Positions 23,934 through 34,933 of a stretch of 64,000 bases of DNA are shown here, one piece after another. Origin of the DNA: Gigaspora rosea. Lineage: Eukaryota > Glomeromycota > Glomeromycetes > Diversisporales > Gigasporaceae. The first letter of the stretch is position 1. Each line of letters begins with the position of its first letter. The stretch spans positions 41,594 through 105,593 of the forward strand of contig QKWP01001118.1 in assembly GCA_003550325.1 (NCBI GenBank), written 5' to 3'. The translations under genes were made by a program, and so were the position numbers. The notes beneath the pieces were generated by a model, which was given only the letters and a program-made list of their open reading frames with translations, was not told where the DNA came from and did not search any database.

Positions 23934-24342
23934 TAGGGTGTTCAGGATTATGCGAAAGCATAATATGCGCATAATTTGCCAAATTTTCGCATCGCATATG
24001 CTTCGCATAATTCGACAAAAAAAAGCACTCAGATCACGTGACTGAAATATGATTGGTTGGTTTAAATTCATTCGGAACTTAATTTTAATTTGGGGACAGG
24101 GTAAGATTGTTCCGATGTAGAAAAAAAAATGAAAGAACCTAAATTACGAGCATGGTCGAGGTAAAATTTTCAGTAAGTGTCTGAAAAATTTCGAAGAATA
24201 GAAACAATTATATATAGAGTACATAATAAAAAATCGCATAATCGATCGCATAATCTTAAATTTATTTCGCATCCATCGCATAATCAACCTCAGATCGCAC
24301 GCATAATTTACCTCATCGCATCGCATAATCCTGGACACCCTA
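23934..24342. mobile_element. hAT-like MITE nested in the left arm of another element
   Basis: A 409-bp element with ends TAGGGTGTTCAGGATTATGC and the complement of GCATAATCCTGGACACCCTA, flanked on both sides by the exact 8-bp duplication GTCTAGAC (23926-23933, 24343-24350). The interior is dense in GCATAAT / CGCATAATC words. The undisrupted right arm of the outer element confirms the pre-insertion sequence. Confidence 0.9.
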
Positions 24343-24410
24343 GTCTAGACACTTTTGCAGTAACGTGACCATCACGTGGTGTGGAGTCTTCGATTAACTT
24401 TTTGGCTTTT

Positions 24411-24432
24411 GTTAAGGTTAGGGTTAGGGTTC
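24411..24432. repeat. Short interstitial telomere-like repeat
   Basis: GTTAAGGTTAGGGTTAGGGT: two full TTAGGG units and a degenerate one inside the outer TIR element. Too short to imply a former chromosome end. Confidence 0.6.
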
Positions 24433-24677
24433 GTGTATATAGCCTTAGAAGGTCCCTACATATGTGTATAATCGCGTTCCGGACATTTTTATGTGGTTTT
24501 TAAGGCCGATTTGAACACTAGTTTTCGAGTATTTTCGCTCTTTTCTCTTTTTTTCTTCTTGTACACGTGGTTTGTTTTGATGTCGGACTGATCCGGGACG
24601 ATCAAAATTTACGTTCTCCGATTGGTTAATTCTTATGCGCCACGTCACGTTACTGCAAAAGTGCCTAGACCCCTGGT

Positions 24678-25940
24678 GCGGTTCAAAGTTGAGATAATTA
24701 GCAAACATTTTTCGTTACACAAAAAAAGAGATCTAAAAATAACAATTACGGATCATAACCCTGTTTGTTATTTCAACTAATTGGTTAATTTTTATAGTCT
24801 ACCGTGATTTATCGACTCAACTAAGTCAATATTTAAAAACCATTAGCCGGCTAAGTCAAAGTCGATTACCTAATTGTGCTTTCAGAAGTTATCGGAGATT
24901 TTCTCATATTTTTTCTCAATCTTGCTCGTATTTTATGTTTGTTGACTTTCTTTTCGGAATTTTCAGATCTTACTATCATACAATTCCTATTTTAAATTTT
25001 TTTAACTCCATTTTAAAAATTCCATAATTCTATATATACCAATCCCTTTTTTACTAAGAGGGGTAATCTAAATCACTAGTAGAATTAGTCTGACCTAAAT
25101 TTGAATGGTTACTGTAATGTTCAATATAATCTAACATAAAATCAACTAAGTCGATTTTTTGAAACATCGGTTGACTAAGCCGACTAAATCGATAAAATCG
25201 ACTAATGCAAATTCGACTACAAACACTAGACGTTAGACGTTGATCTATTTTAGATTTTGCCAATTTTGCTATTAAAAGTTTTAAACGACTATAACTTTAA
25301 GATATACTAATCGATTATATTTTCGTTATTAATAAAAAAGATTAGTTTAAAAATATTCTGATTAAACTTAAAACTCTTTTTTTAAAAAAGGTCAAAGTCC
25401 TTGGTTTTTACTTTTGACGCCCATATAATCACGCCACCTGGGTGGTTAAATAGGTCAAGAAAAAACTTTGATCAAGCAACAGGGGCTTACGCTGCCCTTA
25501 CATTTCATTTGTTCTTCCTACGTTCAAATACTAATTTATTGTTTCATTAAATTTTGTGAGTTGTGAGAATAGCCTACGTTCTATTCGTGCAGTCTTTGAT
25601 CACCTCTAATTACTATAAATTTCTATTGGTTGAATGAAACCGCCGTTTAATATTTTTTCGACCAATCATCGTTTACAATTGCTCTTTAATTATACACGAT
25701 ATACATGTCCAGGCGGCTAGTTTGCCACATTCATGACATGCGCTCTGGTAAACGAATATGTAAGTATATTCTTCAAAATCATAATATTTGTACGCAACTT
25801 CTTTTGCAATAAATACGCCACTTATTGATCGGGTTTCAGAATTAAATATTTTTGACATCCTAATAAAAAAATTATTGTAGCATATCTGAACTTATGCATA
25901 AATTTTAAACATTGAATTTACATATTTTCATTTTTTGAAC
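24678..25940. other. No gene supported
   Basis: AT-rich DNA with CGACTAAGTC/GACTTAGTCG words around 24800-24860 and 25140-25205. A minus-strand frame at 25673-25858 contains a Cys cluster (HECGKLAAWTCISCI), but there is no continuation, domain or second copy. It is left uncalled. Confidence 0.4.
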
Positions 25941-26252
25941 CAGTGTATAAAATCTGATCCCAAAAAGCATGTGAAACTTGTGCACATTGTACGCATAATT
26001 TATGTGAACAATTTAAAAATTTGTGCGCTATATGGCTTTGTTATAATTAAATTTATATGGTAAATCTGAATGTGTACAATAAATTTGTATACAATATGCT
26101 CTATGTGCACATATTCAATATTTTACTAATGATTTTGGTGCACTATTTGGCCCAAAGTATGTGATTTGTGTGCACATTTCTAACCAAAAATATATTAAAC
26201 TTTTAAAAATATGAGCACATGAGCACATTGCGCACATAGATTTTATACACTG
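25941..26252. mobile_element. MITE, CAGTGTATAAAATCT ends
   Basis: A 312-bp element with inverted ends CAGTGTATAAAATCT / AGATTTTATACACTG and repeated GTGCACATT/TGAGCACAT words inside. The CAGTG start resembles hAT ends, but flanking 8-mers do not match. Confidence 0.75.
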
Positions 26253-26306
26253 GTGGGCATATTTAATTAGCGCTGTATATATTTAACAATTAAATAAAAA
26301 TTTTGT

Positions 26307-26440
26307 TGACCGTGATCTTGCAAGTCCCGTGAACGCACGAGACCGTGAACTCGGTTTATCACCCAAAAAAATGGTTTGCATCGGTACCCCATGGAAGGGA
26401 GTACCAAGTTTCCAAAAGAAGAAATCGCCAAGAAATCGGG
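26307..26440. repeat. Dispersed repeat (pair with 49967-50095)
   Basis: Shares GTGATCTTGCAAGTCC, GTGAACTCGGTT and AAGTTTCCAAAAGAAGAAAT with 49967-50095. Both strands are open here (26267-26501 minus, 26329-26511 plus). The minus-strand reading GDFFFWKL is common to both copies, so part of it may once have been coding, but I cannot name it. Confidence 0.7.
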
Positions 26441-26755
26441 ACGAATTGTTACCACACGGGAATTCAGACACCCATTCAAAGTCATTAAAATCCTTGTGCA
26501 AATTTGAATAGATCGGTGAACCAGCCCGCTCTTATAGAAAGTGCATTACTGTCCCCTCAGAAAAAGGCAATAATAATTAGCAGAATAAGGTTGACATCCT
26601 ACACCCAGGAGGAAAAAGGAAAATCGTCATAGGGACGGTAGAATTATCGGCAAATTAAGAAAGAAATCATTTAAAGCGTGAAAGAATTATAGACCTTAGT
26701 TTTCTTTGTACTTGATTTTTTTTCTTTTTTGTTCCGTGTAATTTTTATAAATAGA

Positions 26756-26764
26756 GCTAGACTT
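26756..26764 (+). promoter_or_regulatory. TATA box (TATAAATAG), copy 1
   Basis: TATAAATAGAGCTAGA is conserved at the same place in the second locus (39804) and lies 69 bp before the ATG at 26825. Confidence 0.55.
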
Positions 26765-26824
26765 TGCCTGTCGAAATAAATAAGTAACGACACGATAATA
26801 ATAATTCGATTTAGCTATCTAAAA

Positions 26825-26978
26825 ATGTTGCCTTTTTTTGTGCATATACTGCTCCTGTGTACCCGCAAGTTGTCCAATACACCTTACCTTGCCAAATCGT
26901 CATGCCTATACCTTGTTGGATATCGTTGCGCAGTTGGTTGTTGATTTTTTATTATTCCTGTGGTGATTACTGAGCCAG
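26825..26978 (+). pseudogene. Candidate small secreted-type peptide, copy 1 (frameshifted)
   Basis: Counterpart of the short frame at 39896. The reading CAYTAPVYPQVVQYTLPCQ is conserved but is out of frame with the ATG at 26825 because about 11 bases of the leader are missing. That frame then continues PIPCWISLRSW to a stop near 26974. The pair of loci shares the TATA box. No known family is recognised. The secretory-leader idea rests only on the hydrophobic start and AxA-like AYAAP in copy 2. Confidence 0.35.
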
Positions 26979-27559
26979 TTACCCCACACAGTACCAAGTG
27001 GTTCAAGTTCTTGGATATTAATGGTTGAATATTTAAGCTTGCAGGAATATTGATTTATTTTTCTGAGTAATTTTAATTATTAAAAAGAGATAAAAATATT
27101 ATTAAGATGAAGAACAAATCCTTCGATTAGTGCGCAGAATAAACTTATACTGTATTATTAAAATAAGATAATAGCAAATATTGTAAGGACTACTTTGAAA
27201 ATATGTGGGAATTTGAAAGTTCTATTACTGGTTTGAAATTTCGAAGTCAGAAAATGAAATAGGTGTTATCCGAAGAAAATATAAGCAAACTTTTTTTGAT
27301 AGAATTTTTGAAAGAAAAATTTACGATCGCAAAAGTATTCAATATTATATAAATAAGCTTACAATTAAAAACAAATAAGAGCTAAAATCACAGATTTCGG
27401 AATAAACATGTCACAAATTTAATTTGAAATCAGGAAACTGAACATTAGCTTTGATTAAGAGATTTCATTTTTTTGGTTTAGCAATAACATGAACGATCAT
27501 TAACCAATCAATAAATTGATAATTTAAAGAAATTACAGAATCATTAAATTTCTTTTCAC

Positions 27560-28370
27560 TCATAATGCAGTAGTAAATTTTATTGGCATAAAAAAGAAAC
27601 GATACTCAAATTCTTTGCAAAATGATGAATACTCAAATAATATTCTTATGTTATAAAATAATGAATCTACAACTTCTACAGCATTTCTACAAAAATTTCC
27701 AGTCAAATATATTACAAAACAATGAATATGCAATTTAAAAGCCTAAAAAAAATATTTAAGAATTGAAAATCAGAAAGCAGAATACAGTAATCGATTTCTT
27801 TTTTTCATGATCTGCGAATTTTATATAATTTTGCAAATCGAATAATTCAAATTTCAATTTGTATCAATAGAACGAATCCCCCTGCATTGAGCTAATGCTA
27901 AAATATGCAGAATATTTCAATGATATACGATTGAAAAATGGAGTTCTGGTTAAAAGTACGGTAAATTTCGTGATCATGATATTGATCTGGCGGTAATTCC
28001 AGAAGGTTTAATTGGCATCTGTCAACCACTTAATATTTCAATTAACAAATCATTCAAGGATAACCTGCATAAGGAACGGAATCTTTGAATGGCAAAAGGT
28101 GGCGCTGGAAAAATTGCCATGGGGAATCTTCGTCGAGCTATGATTAGTGATGTATGCACATGAGTTAATATGCATGGGAGGCAATTTCTGATGAAATTTT
28201 TATCAAATCTTTCAAAACATGAAGCATTTCAAATGATTTTGATGAAATGAGATCTGATCTAGAAATTGTTGATCTTTGTGATAGAGGTAACAATAATAAC
28301 AACGATAATACCGGTGTTGAAGAGGATGAACGCAAGTGTTCGTTCATTATCAAAATTTGGTGAAATGAAA
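27560..28370 (+). pseudogene. pogo/Tigger (DDE_1) transposase relic, copy 1
   Basis: C-terminal part of a DDE-superfamily transposase of the pogo/Tigger type. From 27963 the translation reads KFRDHDIDLAVIPEGLIGIC then QPLNISINKSFKDNLHKE, equivalent to the VIPGGxTSxxQPLDVxINKPFK motif of DDE_1 proteins. Next come GNLRRAMISDVCT, a stop, AWEAISDEILIKSFKT, a stop, SISNDFDEMRSDLE and an acidic tail (YDDIDNNIHADSNG to about 28550). There are three in-frame stops and at least one frameshift. The upstream 27560-27760 portion (FTHNAVVNFIGIKKKRYSNS) is shared with 61400-61560. The first two catalytic acidic residues are not recognisable. The tail continues into duplication B. Confidence 0.75.
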
Positions 28371-28991
28371 AATATTGTTACAGTAAATAATCTTTGAATG
28401 CTGTTATAGGATTTGATAATAATAGTGATATAGCAACAATGTTTATTGTAACGAGAATACTGCAACGATTATGATGACAATTATGATGGCTATGATGATA
28501 TTGATAACAATATCCATGCAGATAGTAATGGTGAAAATTATGATACTGATGATTATGATAGTATGATTACAATAGTTAAGGTAGTACAGTAATCGTTTCA
28601 AATAATGTATTGTAGCTATAGTTGTTTCAAACAACATCACATTGTTAACAATTCGATTTTACATTAATAAACTAGCGTAAATCATGTAGATGACTTTTCC
28701 GAAATTGGAAGAAATTGCTTCATAAAACTAAAAGATTGACGGGAAAATCATAAATCAAATACATAACATATCGTGACAAATTATTATGGCTTAAGAATAT
28801 AATGCTTAAATATATGATTTTCATTTCTTATAAATTTGTGATCTTTATACGTTGAAAGGAAGTGTGTGCTTATAAAAAGTTAGGGAGAGCTTATTTTCGT
28901 GTATTACATAATTTGGGGTGCTTATTTTCGGGTATTACATAATTTGGGATGCTTATATTCGGATGATTATTTTCGACGGATACGGTGTCAC

Positions 28992-29126
28992 CAGTGTTGG
29001 GCTCGCTTATAAGTCCAGTAAAATTGAACTGGAACTGGACTTATAAATAGTCCACTGGACTTATAAGTCCAGTAGTCCAGTTTATAAGTCCAGTAAAGCG
29101 GACTTTTGGTCCAGAGCCCAACACTG
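28992..29126. mobile_element. 135-bp hAT-like MITE with exact 8-bp duplication
   Basis: Ends CAGTGTTGGGCTC / GAGCCCAACACTG, flanked by GGTGTCAC on both sides (28984-28991, 29127-29134). Copy A has a single GGTGTCAC at the equivalent site (about 18270), proving both insertion and duplication. The interior is made of ACTTATAAGTCCAGT repeats in both orientations. The CAGTG start and 8-bp duplication are hAT-type features. Confidence 0.93.
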
Positions 29127-29571
29127 GGTGTCACGCAGTCACTCAGACTGCCGTGTATTCGCCGGGTTTTACTACTAAACTTCACTCGCCTGGCAATACT
29201 ATGACTAACGTATAGTATAGGCACTACCACCGATAGATACTTCAGCTTATTCACAAAGAAATATTACGAATCGAAAAGCTTATAAGGTCGAAAGCTAGTA
29301 AGATCGGAAGCTCAAAGCTATTAAGAGCATGCACTTCCCCCTCAGGATCGATGCCTTATTTATTACTTAATAATACACTTGCATCATACTTTACTCATCG
29401 TCATTATACTAACTTCTAATGAATCACGATCACCCGATCATAACAAAACATTCGATTACCACGTGCATACCCGATCACTAATCACTTGGGTACTGAAAAC
29501 CGTGTCATACGGTAATTTATTTTTTGCAAATTAACTAGATTTTGCTAAAAGAAAAAAAAAAGGTAAACTAT

Positions 29572-32225
29572 TCAAGCAATTTTTTCGTCACCTTCATTAT
29601 GTTTAGGTTTACTCTTTCCCATAAACAAAATTGAAATAAACATCAAAGAACCACAAAGTATAATAAAATAAAAAACGAATTGAAATGCTGATACATAAGC
29701 GTGAATAACCAAAGACTTTAAATCAGGTGGTAATAATTGTATAGAATATACAGATTGTGTTGAAAAATATGGAGGTAAGACTAGTGTACTTAATTCTTGT
29801 GAAAGTTTATTATTAAATGCTGTTCCTGATATTGCAATTCCGAAAACAGCTCCAGCTAAAGAGTTATAGATAATTGAATTAGTAAATAATTACTTCAAAA
29901 CAAATATATATATATATATTTGAATACTTACTGCTTTGAAAGAACATTGCTAAACTAGTAACGGAAGCTATATCCTTATGCTCAACCAATCCTTGAGCGC
30001 ATAATATAATAGATTGAAAACTTGTACCAGTTCCAGCACCAGCTATGATCATAGATACTATTAATACACCATTTCCCGTATTTTCATTCCATATAGTGGT
30101 TAAGCCGGCACCGATTATTGCCAATGATGAAGCAAATAAGTTTGAATATTGAAACGATATTTTATCTGTTCGAGAGAACATTTGACCGATTAGGATTGAG
30201 AAAAGTACTGCACTAAGAACGTAAGGAAAGAAATATATTCCGGATTGTGTGGCTGCTTAAAATGAAACATAAGAATGATAAATTTATTTGATTTCTAGCA
30301 ATTGAGAATTAATCAATAAAGTAGGGATTGGAACCGTTTAACCGTTTAAAAATTGCTCTATAGTTCCGGGCAGAATTATGTTGGTCGTAGGCCGGAATTA
30401 TTTTAATGCCGGCCAAATTAAACGTTTAAACGGTTAAACGATTAAACATTAAGAAAATTTTTAGGAGGTTCCAATCCATACGATAAAGAGACTTGCCTGA
30501 AACTCCATCGACAACTTGAAAGTAAAGTGGAATATAAAAAATAAAACTAAAAAATATCATTCCTTGAAAAATGAATGCGATGAAACATGAAATTACATTA
30601 AGATTTTTAAATAAATGTGCTATTAAAAATATATAATAATAATTATAATAAATAATAGATTAGTTATAATAATAATCCTTCCAAATAACGAAAAATCAAA
30701 CTATGAATACTTACGTGAAACTACAGGTTCAGAAACGCTGTAAGTTTCAATAAGACCGAATATTATGTAACCAACAGCGCCGATACATAGAAGCACTATG
30801 ATCACAGGACTATTCCAAGCATAAGTATTACCTCCCCAATTAAGAGATAATAAGATACAAACCGTTGATGAAATCATTATAATAATGCCAATAAAATCAA
30901 TTCTCTTAAATTTTTCAAGTAATGAACCAGCTGGTATTTTCATGTGAAGAAGAAAAATTATAGAGATTACTGTTAATGCACCTGGAGGAAGATTGATGAA
31001 GAAACACCATCTATTTTGGCAAGTAAATTTTATGGTGAAAAAATGAATCGCATTTTATACAATGTAATATGACAAAAGTTTTGGGTTACTTTTATGATGC
31101 ATTACTTAATGATTTACATCAATAAGGTAACCATTTTTGACTCAGACTTCGCCTTCTCGTATAAATTTGCATACCTCCAACTAACATGATCAGTAAATGC
31201 ACCACCCAAGAGCGGTCCAGCTACTGAAGCAATACCATAAGATGCGCCAAGAATGCCCTGGTATTTTCCAACATCTTTAGGACTAACAATGTCTGGAATA
31301 ATTATCAAAGCAACTCTATAAAAAAAAATAAATTTTAGTATGCATAAGAACTTGATATAAATCAATGTTGTAACGAAATACGTACCCAATGATACCACCA
31401 CCTCCAAGGCCAGCGACTGCACGGTATATTATCAATGAAATCTAAATAATGATATAATTAAATTTGTTAGTCTACGTATTTTTTAAGAAAATGAAAAAGC
31501 ACAAAATGACAATACCATATCAGAAGCAACACCGCATAACAAACTGCCAATTTCAAAAATTGAAATTGCAAATAAGAATGTTACTTTACGACCAAAGATA
31601 TCAGCTAATTTTCCATAGATTGGTCCAAAGGAAGTCTATGTCAATAACGTGATTCTGTGAGTCACATTATATATAATAACGTGTATATATATATATATTA
31701 AAATCTCCAATTACCACTGTGATTAGATAAGAAGTTGCGACCCACGCTATTTGATGCAATCCATTAAAGTCGGAAACTATTTTAGGTAGAGCGGTAGCAA
31801 CAATTGTTAGATCTAACGCTGATAAAAATACGGCACAACCTAGACTATCAAAAATAAACCAAATTAATATAATTAACAACCCGAACATTAGAGTTCCGCA
31901 AGCACTAGCATTTGCCCTCTTAAAACAGTGTTCCTATTAAAACATTAACAAACACGGGCATGGTATTACGTTTTAATAGTACGTGTGCCAGCACTTGCAG
32001 AGCCCTACTGAATATGTAAAAGAACTTCAGTGAATTAATAACTACGAACCTAAGAGTAACCAAAAATGCTTCAATTCCATGTATTAAGCCATCATTTTCG
32101 ACAGTCTGGGCTTCCTGATCATCGACATTTGCTGTAGTTATTATTTTTTCATTTGCGTCTGATACTAACTCCGAGTCATGTTCCAAATTTACTTCACTAT
32201 GTGGCGTAGATTGATTTTGTATCAT
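29572..32225 (-). CDS. DHA2-type MFS drug:H+ antiporter-like transporter (copy B, intact)
   Basis: Nine exons on the minus strand: 32225-32050, 31844-31715, 31635-31516, 31441-31386, 31315-31175, 31010-30715, 30619-30497, 30252-29932, 29855-29572. All splice phases agree, giving 548 residues. Introns are GT-AG except intron 7, which starts GC (AG|GCAAGT). The acidic N terminus (about 50 residues) is followed by TM1 ending [11 protein letters not shown] (69-79), then motif [11 protein letters not shown] (110-119), GGGGIIG (155-161) and the antiporter motif C GPLLGGAF (194-201). Length and motifs fit the 14-helix DHA2 family, plasma or vacuolar membrane exporters of drugs or small metabolites by proton exchange; the substrate cannot be told. 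It is preceded by one copy of a 49-bp unit that is tripled before the broken paralogue. A MITE lies in intron 7. The frame agreement over nine exons makes this the best-supported gene in the window. Confidence 0.93.
30322..30480. mobile_element. hAT-like MITE, TAGGGATTGGAACC ends (copy in B)
   Basis: Same insertion as 19899-20057, so it predates the duplication. Its right flank CGATAAAG equals the left flank of the A copy, so the original target duplication was CGATAAAG. It sits in MFS intron 7, with 16 intron bases between the GC donor and the element. Confidence 0.88.
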
Positions 32226-32552
32226 TTTTTTCCTTTATTGTTTGCTCTTGCTAATTATTATTATTGTTAACTTTATTAATATAATTATTTTAACTTCGTT
32301 AAAGAAAAAGAGAAATTTGCGTGTTAAAAAAATTAACTAATGAAACATCTATATCGTTCAATATTTTGGTCTTTTATAATTTTTTTTTTCAAAAAAAAAA
32401 ACTACTGACATCATAAAATATATACGTACGTATGTAAAATTACATTTTCAGATTTTAATGATAGATTCGCTAAAACATAATTAGTTCAGGAAAATAATTT
32501 TTGCGGTGATTATTAAATTATAATACCGTTTCTAAACGCTATTCTGAAATAA

Positions 32553-32590
32553 GTAGCTGAGCGACGTAGTCGCGCTAAACCAGGAACGGG
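32553..32590. repeat. GCGCGAC hairpin motif, duplicate B
   Basis: GTAGCTGAGCGACGTAGTCG then CGCTAAACCAGGAACGGG; duplicate of 22712-22750, one base changed in the stem. Confidence 0.75.
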
Positions 32591-32761
32591 ATAAATTATA
32601 TAAACAAAATAATGTCTAGGGGCATTGTTTAAATAATGGCCAAGATTAAGCGCATTCATACGGAAAGTCTATTTAGAAATGTTGATTAACTCCAATATAG
32701 GTAATGTAGTTATATTTTATTTTGTATCACTTACATGATTTGAAAATTAGAAAGACACGTT

Positions 32762-33203
32762 GGGGTGTTGCTAACAATAATTAATTTCAATAGTAAGGAT
32801 TTTTTGTCGATCATCACTAATAATAATAAAAAAATAAAAACTTCAAATTTATATAACTTTTGATAAAACAGCAGCATTAGTGAAATTATTTTTATTAGGT
32901 TCCTTTTAATATTCTCTTTAAAGTAATGAAGACTTTTTATGAGCCTTCTTAAAAATTATTTGATTTTTTAAACTATTTTTTTGTTCTAATCTCTATATAA
33001 TTTGAGAAAAGGCCATCATTACTTTAAAGAGAATAGTAAAAGAAATTTTATATATATAGTTTCACAAATGTATGACTGTTCTGTCAAAAAAGTATATAAA
33101 TTTAAAGTTTATATGTTTTTATTATTATCAATGATGATCGACAAAAAATCCTTACTATTGAAATTTACTATGAGTGCATAAATCGTTTGATATGCAACAC
33201 CCC
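32762..33203. mobile_element. 442-bp TIR element, GGGGTGTTGC ends
   Basis: Outer ends GGGGTGTTGC / GCAACACCCC and a longer inner inverted block (TTTCAATAGTAAGGATTTTT and its complement). Present in copy B only. No clear target duplication. The middle contains a third inverted pair (TTACTTTAAAGAGAATA). Non-coding. Confidence 0.8.
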
Positions 33204-33298
33204 TGATGAATTTATGAAGATCGGCAAATTTCGATAAGCGATGCACGTGGCCGAAAATTATATTACGAAAATTTACTGTAAATGTTAATAATTATGAT

Positions 33299-33799
33299 TA
33301 GTGATACGGGTCGATGAAAAAATCGCGGACCGAGGCCGATCCAAAAAAACTCGGGCCGGTCGACCAGGCCGACCTTTTGCTAGTGTCTGATCAGAATCAG
33401 TCAATATTTATCTATATTAAACGTGTAAAAAGCCATCAGGTAGTTTTTTTTATCGAATTCTAGTGATATTAAATGATTTAGTTTTTATTCTTTTTGTCCT
33501 TGGGAAAAATTCCAGCGTGTTAGCATTTCATGTTGATTGATTGTCTATGTCTCCGAACATTTTTAGATTATATTCGCTATTTAATCGCTATTTGCAGTTT
33601 ATCACCTAAATAAGCCAATTCTCTTACATTATTATAAATAACTAGCCGATTTTTATTTAATTCCTGGCTTGAAATATACTTTAGAAGATAATCGATTCTA
33701 ACACTTCTCTTACCAACCGGCCCGGCCCACAAAGGTGCGGGCTGAGGGTCGACCCGTCCATCGACCCGGCCGTTGAGCCGGGGTCGACCCGTATCACTA
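33299..33799. mobile_element. 501-bp TIR element, TAGTGATACGGGTCGA ends
   Basis: Perfect 16-bp inverted ends TAGTGATACGGGTCGA / TCGACCCGTATCACTA, with GC-rich CGGGCCGGTCGACC-type subterminal repeats. Present only in copy B. The minus-strand open frame 33577-33819 is a by-product of the GC-rich right arm. Target duplication uncertain. Confidence 0.82.
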
Positions 33800-33966
33800 G
33801 TGAAATCTGCTATGATCATCGCATTAGGGTGAAATCAGTGTTTACTATAATAAAAAACAATCAAATGCGGACTTCACCCTAACCTGATTTACAAACGGAT
33901 TTCACTATCTCGTTAATGATCATCACAAAATTCATTACGTGTCACACTAATTTTCAAATCAGGTCA

Positions 33967-34756
33967 TTGTATTGATCAAACATTGTCTAGTCTCATCGAG
34001 TTTTGTATAATCATAGATTTGTTGATCAAAAAATTATGACGCAGTTTAATATTTAATAAAAATTAATAAATTCATTTGGGTATTTAATGTTTAATATTTC
34101 TTTTTTTTCGATTTTAACATCTTTCACTCTTTACTGCATTCTTAACAACTCCTATGTTTTTAGATTTTATATACAGTCAGACCTCTCTATAGTCACAAGT
34201 TGGTCGCGCCCTATTTTGGTGATTATATATAGGTGTGACTATTAATAAAATACCTTGTTATAGTCACATAACCAAAGGCAAATAAATAACATATTTGCAC
34301 ATATTTGAAATACTATTAAAAATTTAAAATTTTTGATAGTGAATAACTTTTTATCCAGTGCCCCAACTTAGATAAAATGACCACCAGAGTGTTTGACTCA
34401 TTAAGCAATTTTAAAAATCTAAATTTGTCCAAATCTAGTTACAAAATGCTAAAATCATAGAAGATTTTTTACTTAGATATTTAAATTTAATCAGTTCTTA
34501 AGGGAAGTGCCGTTTATTACATAATTTCGAGAGGGGGAGGGGAGTTAGTAGTCTATCATGTTTATTAATATAAACTGTTCTTTATATGTACCATTCCAAA
34601 TAAAATTTAACTGTTAATTATGAAAGCTTAGAATTTGATTTAGTCGCTGTAATTTGAAAAGAGTTATGATATTATTGAATCTTAAATTCAGAAGTTAGGC
34701 AGACCAAATTGATTATGTGTTTTTATATTACCCCTCTCTCCTCCAGAAGGGGGGAG
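33967..34756. other. Intergenic, with one pogo-like terminus
   Basis: AT-rich DNA. At 34174 the word CAGTCAGACCTCTCTATAGT resembles the ends of pogo/Tigger elements (CAGTnnnACCTCTnTA), but no inverted partner was seen. TGCCGTTTATTACATAATTT at 34508 resembles the 62001 element. Confidence 0.45.
34174..34196 (+). repeat. Possible pogo/Tigger element end
   Basis: CAGTCAGACCTCTCTATAGT matches the general form of pogo-family TIRs. Single end only. Two Tigger transposase relics elsewhere in the window make it plausible. Confidence 0.4.
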
Positions 34757-34933
34757 TAGTGATGTGCCATGTAAAGTACTATATATATATACGATATATA
34801 CTATATATATTGTATGCAAATTTTTGCTTAGCCAATTAGTTGCTAGAAAAGAACTATACATATTATATATAGTACATACAGTATGTACTATATGATTAAA
34901 TTTTTTAGATATCATATAAATGGCACACCACTA
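34757..34933. mobile_element. MITE, TAGTGATGTGCCAT ends
   Basis: A 177-bp element with inverted ends TAGTGATGTGCCAT / ATGGCACACCACTA (one mismatch) and an AT-dinucleotide-rich palindromic core. Flanks lack a clear duplication. Confidence 0.72.

Larger units (their letters stand above)
23918..24677. mobile_element. Outer TIR element, CACCAGG ends, interrupted
   Basis: Inverted ends CACCAGGAGTCTAGAC + ACTTTTGCAGTAACGTGAC (left, split by the inner element) and the complement of CACGTCACGTTACTGCAAAAG TGCCTAGACCCCTGGTG (right). After removal of the 23934-24342 insertion it is about 345 bp. It contains a short TTAGGGTTAGGG stretch. No target duplication was identified. Confidence 0.75.
26580..27440 (+). 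repeat. Duplicated small-gene locus, copy 1
   Basis: Parallel to 39650-40550 over several hundred bases, with shared blocks GAAATCATTTAA, TTATAAATAGAGCTAGA, TTTGCCTGTCGAAATA, GCATAT(A/G)CTGCTCCTGTGT and ATTAATGGTTGAATATTTAA. This indicates duplication of one locus. Identity falls off past 27400. Confidence 0.75.
28487..33966. repeat. Segmental duplication, copy B
   Basis: Direct-orientation partner of 16234-23257. It carries the intact MFS gene and three insertions not in copy A (28992-29126, 32762-33203, 33299-33799). Homology ends near ACACTAATTTTCAAATCAGG. Confidence 0.9.

Noticed and set aside
23770-24368. Open frames over the nested MITEs
   Set aside because: GCATAAT repeats of the inner element give long frames on both strands.
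24411-24432. Former telomere
   Set aside because: Only two or three TTAGGG units, inside a TIR element.
28443-28640. 65-codon minus frame rich in Ile
   Set aside because: Complement of the acidic GAT/AAT-rich transposase tail.
28988-29254. 88-codon minus frame
   Set aside because: Runs through the 135-bp MITE with its repeated TCCAGT words.
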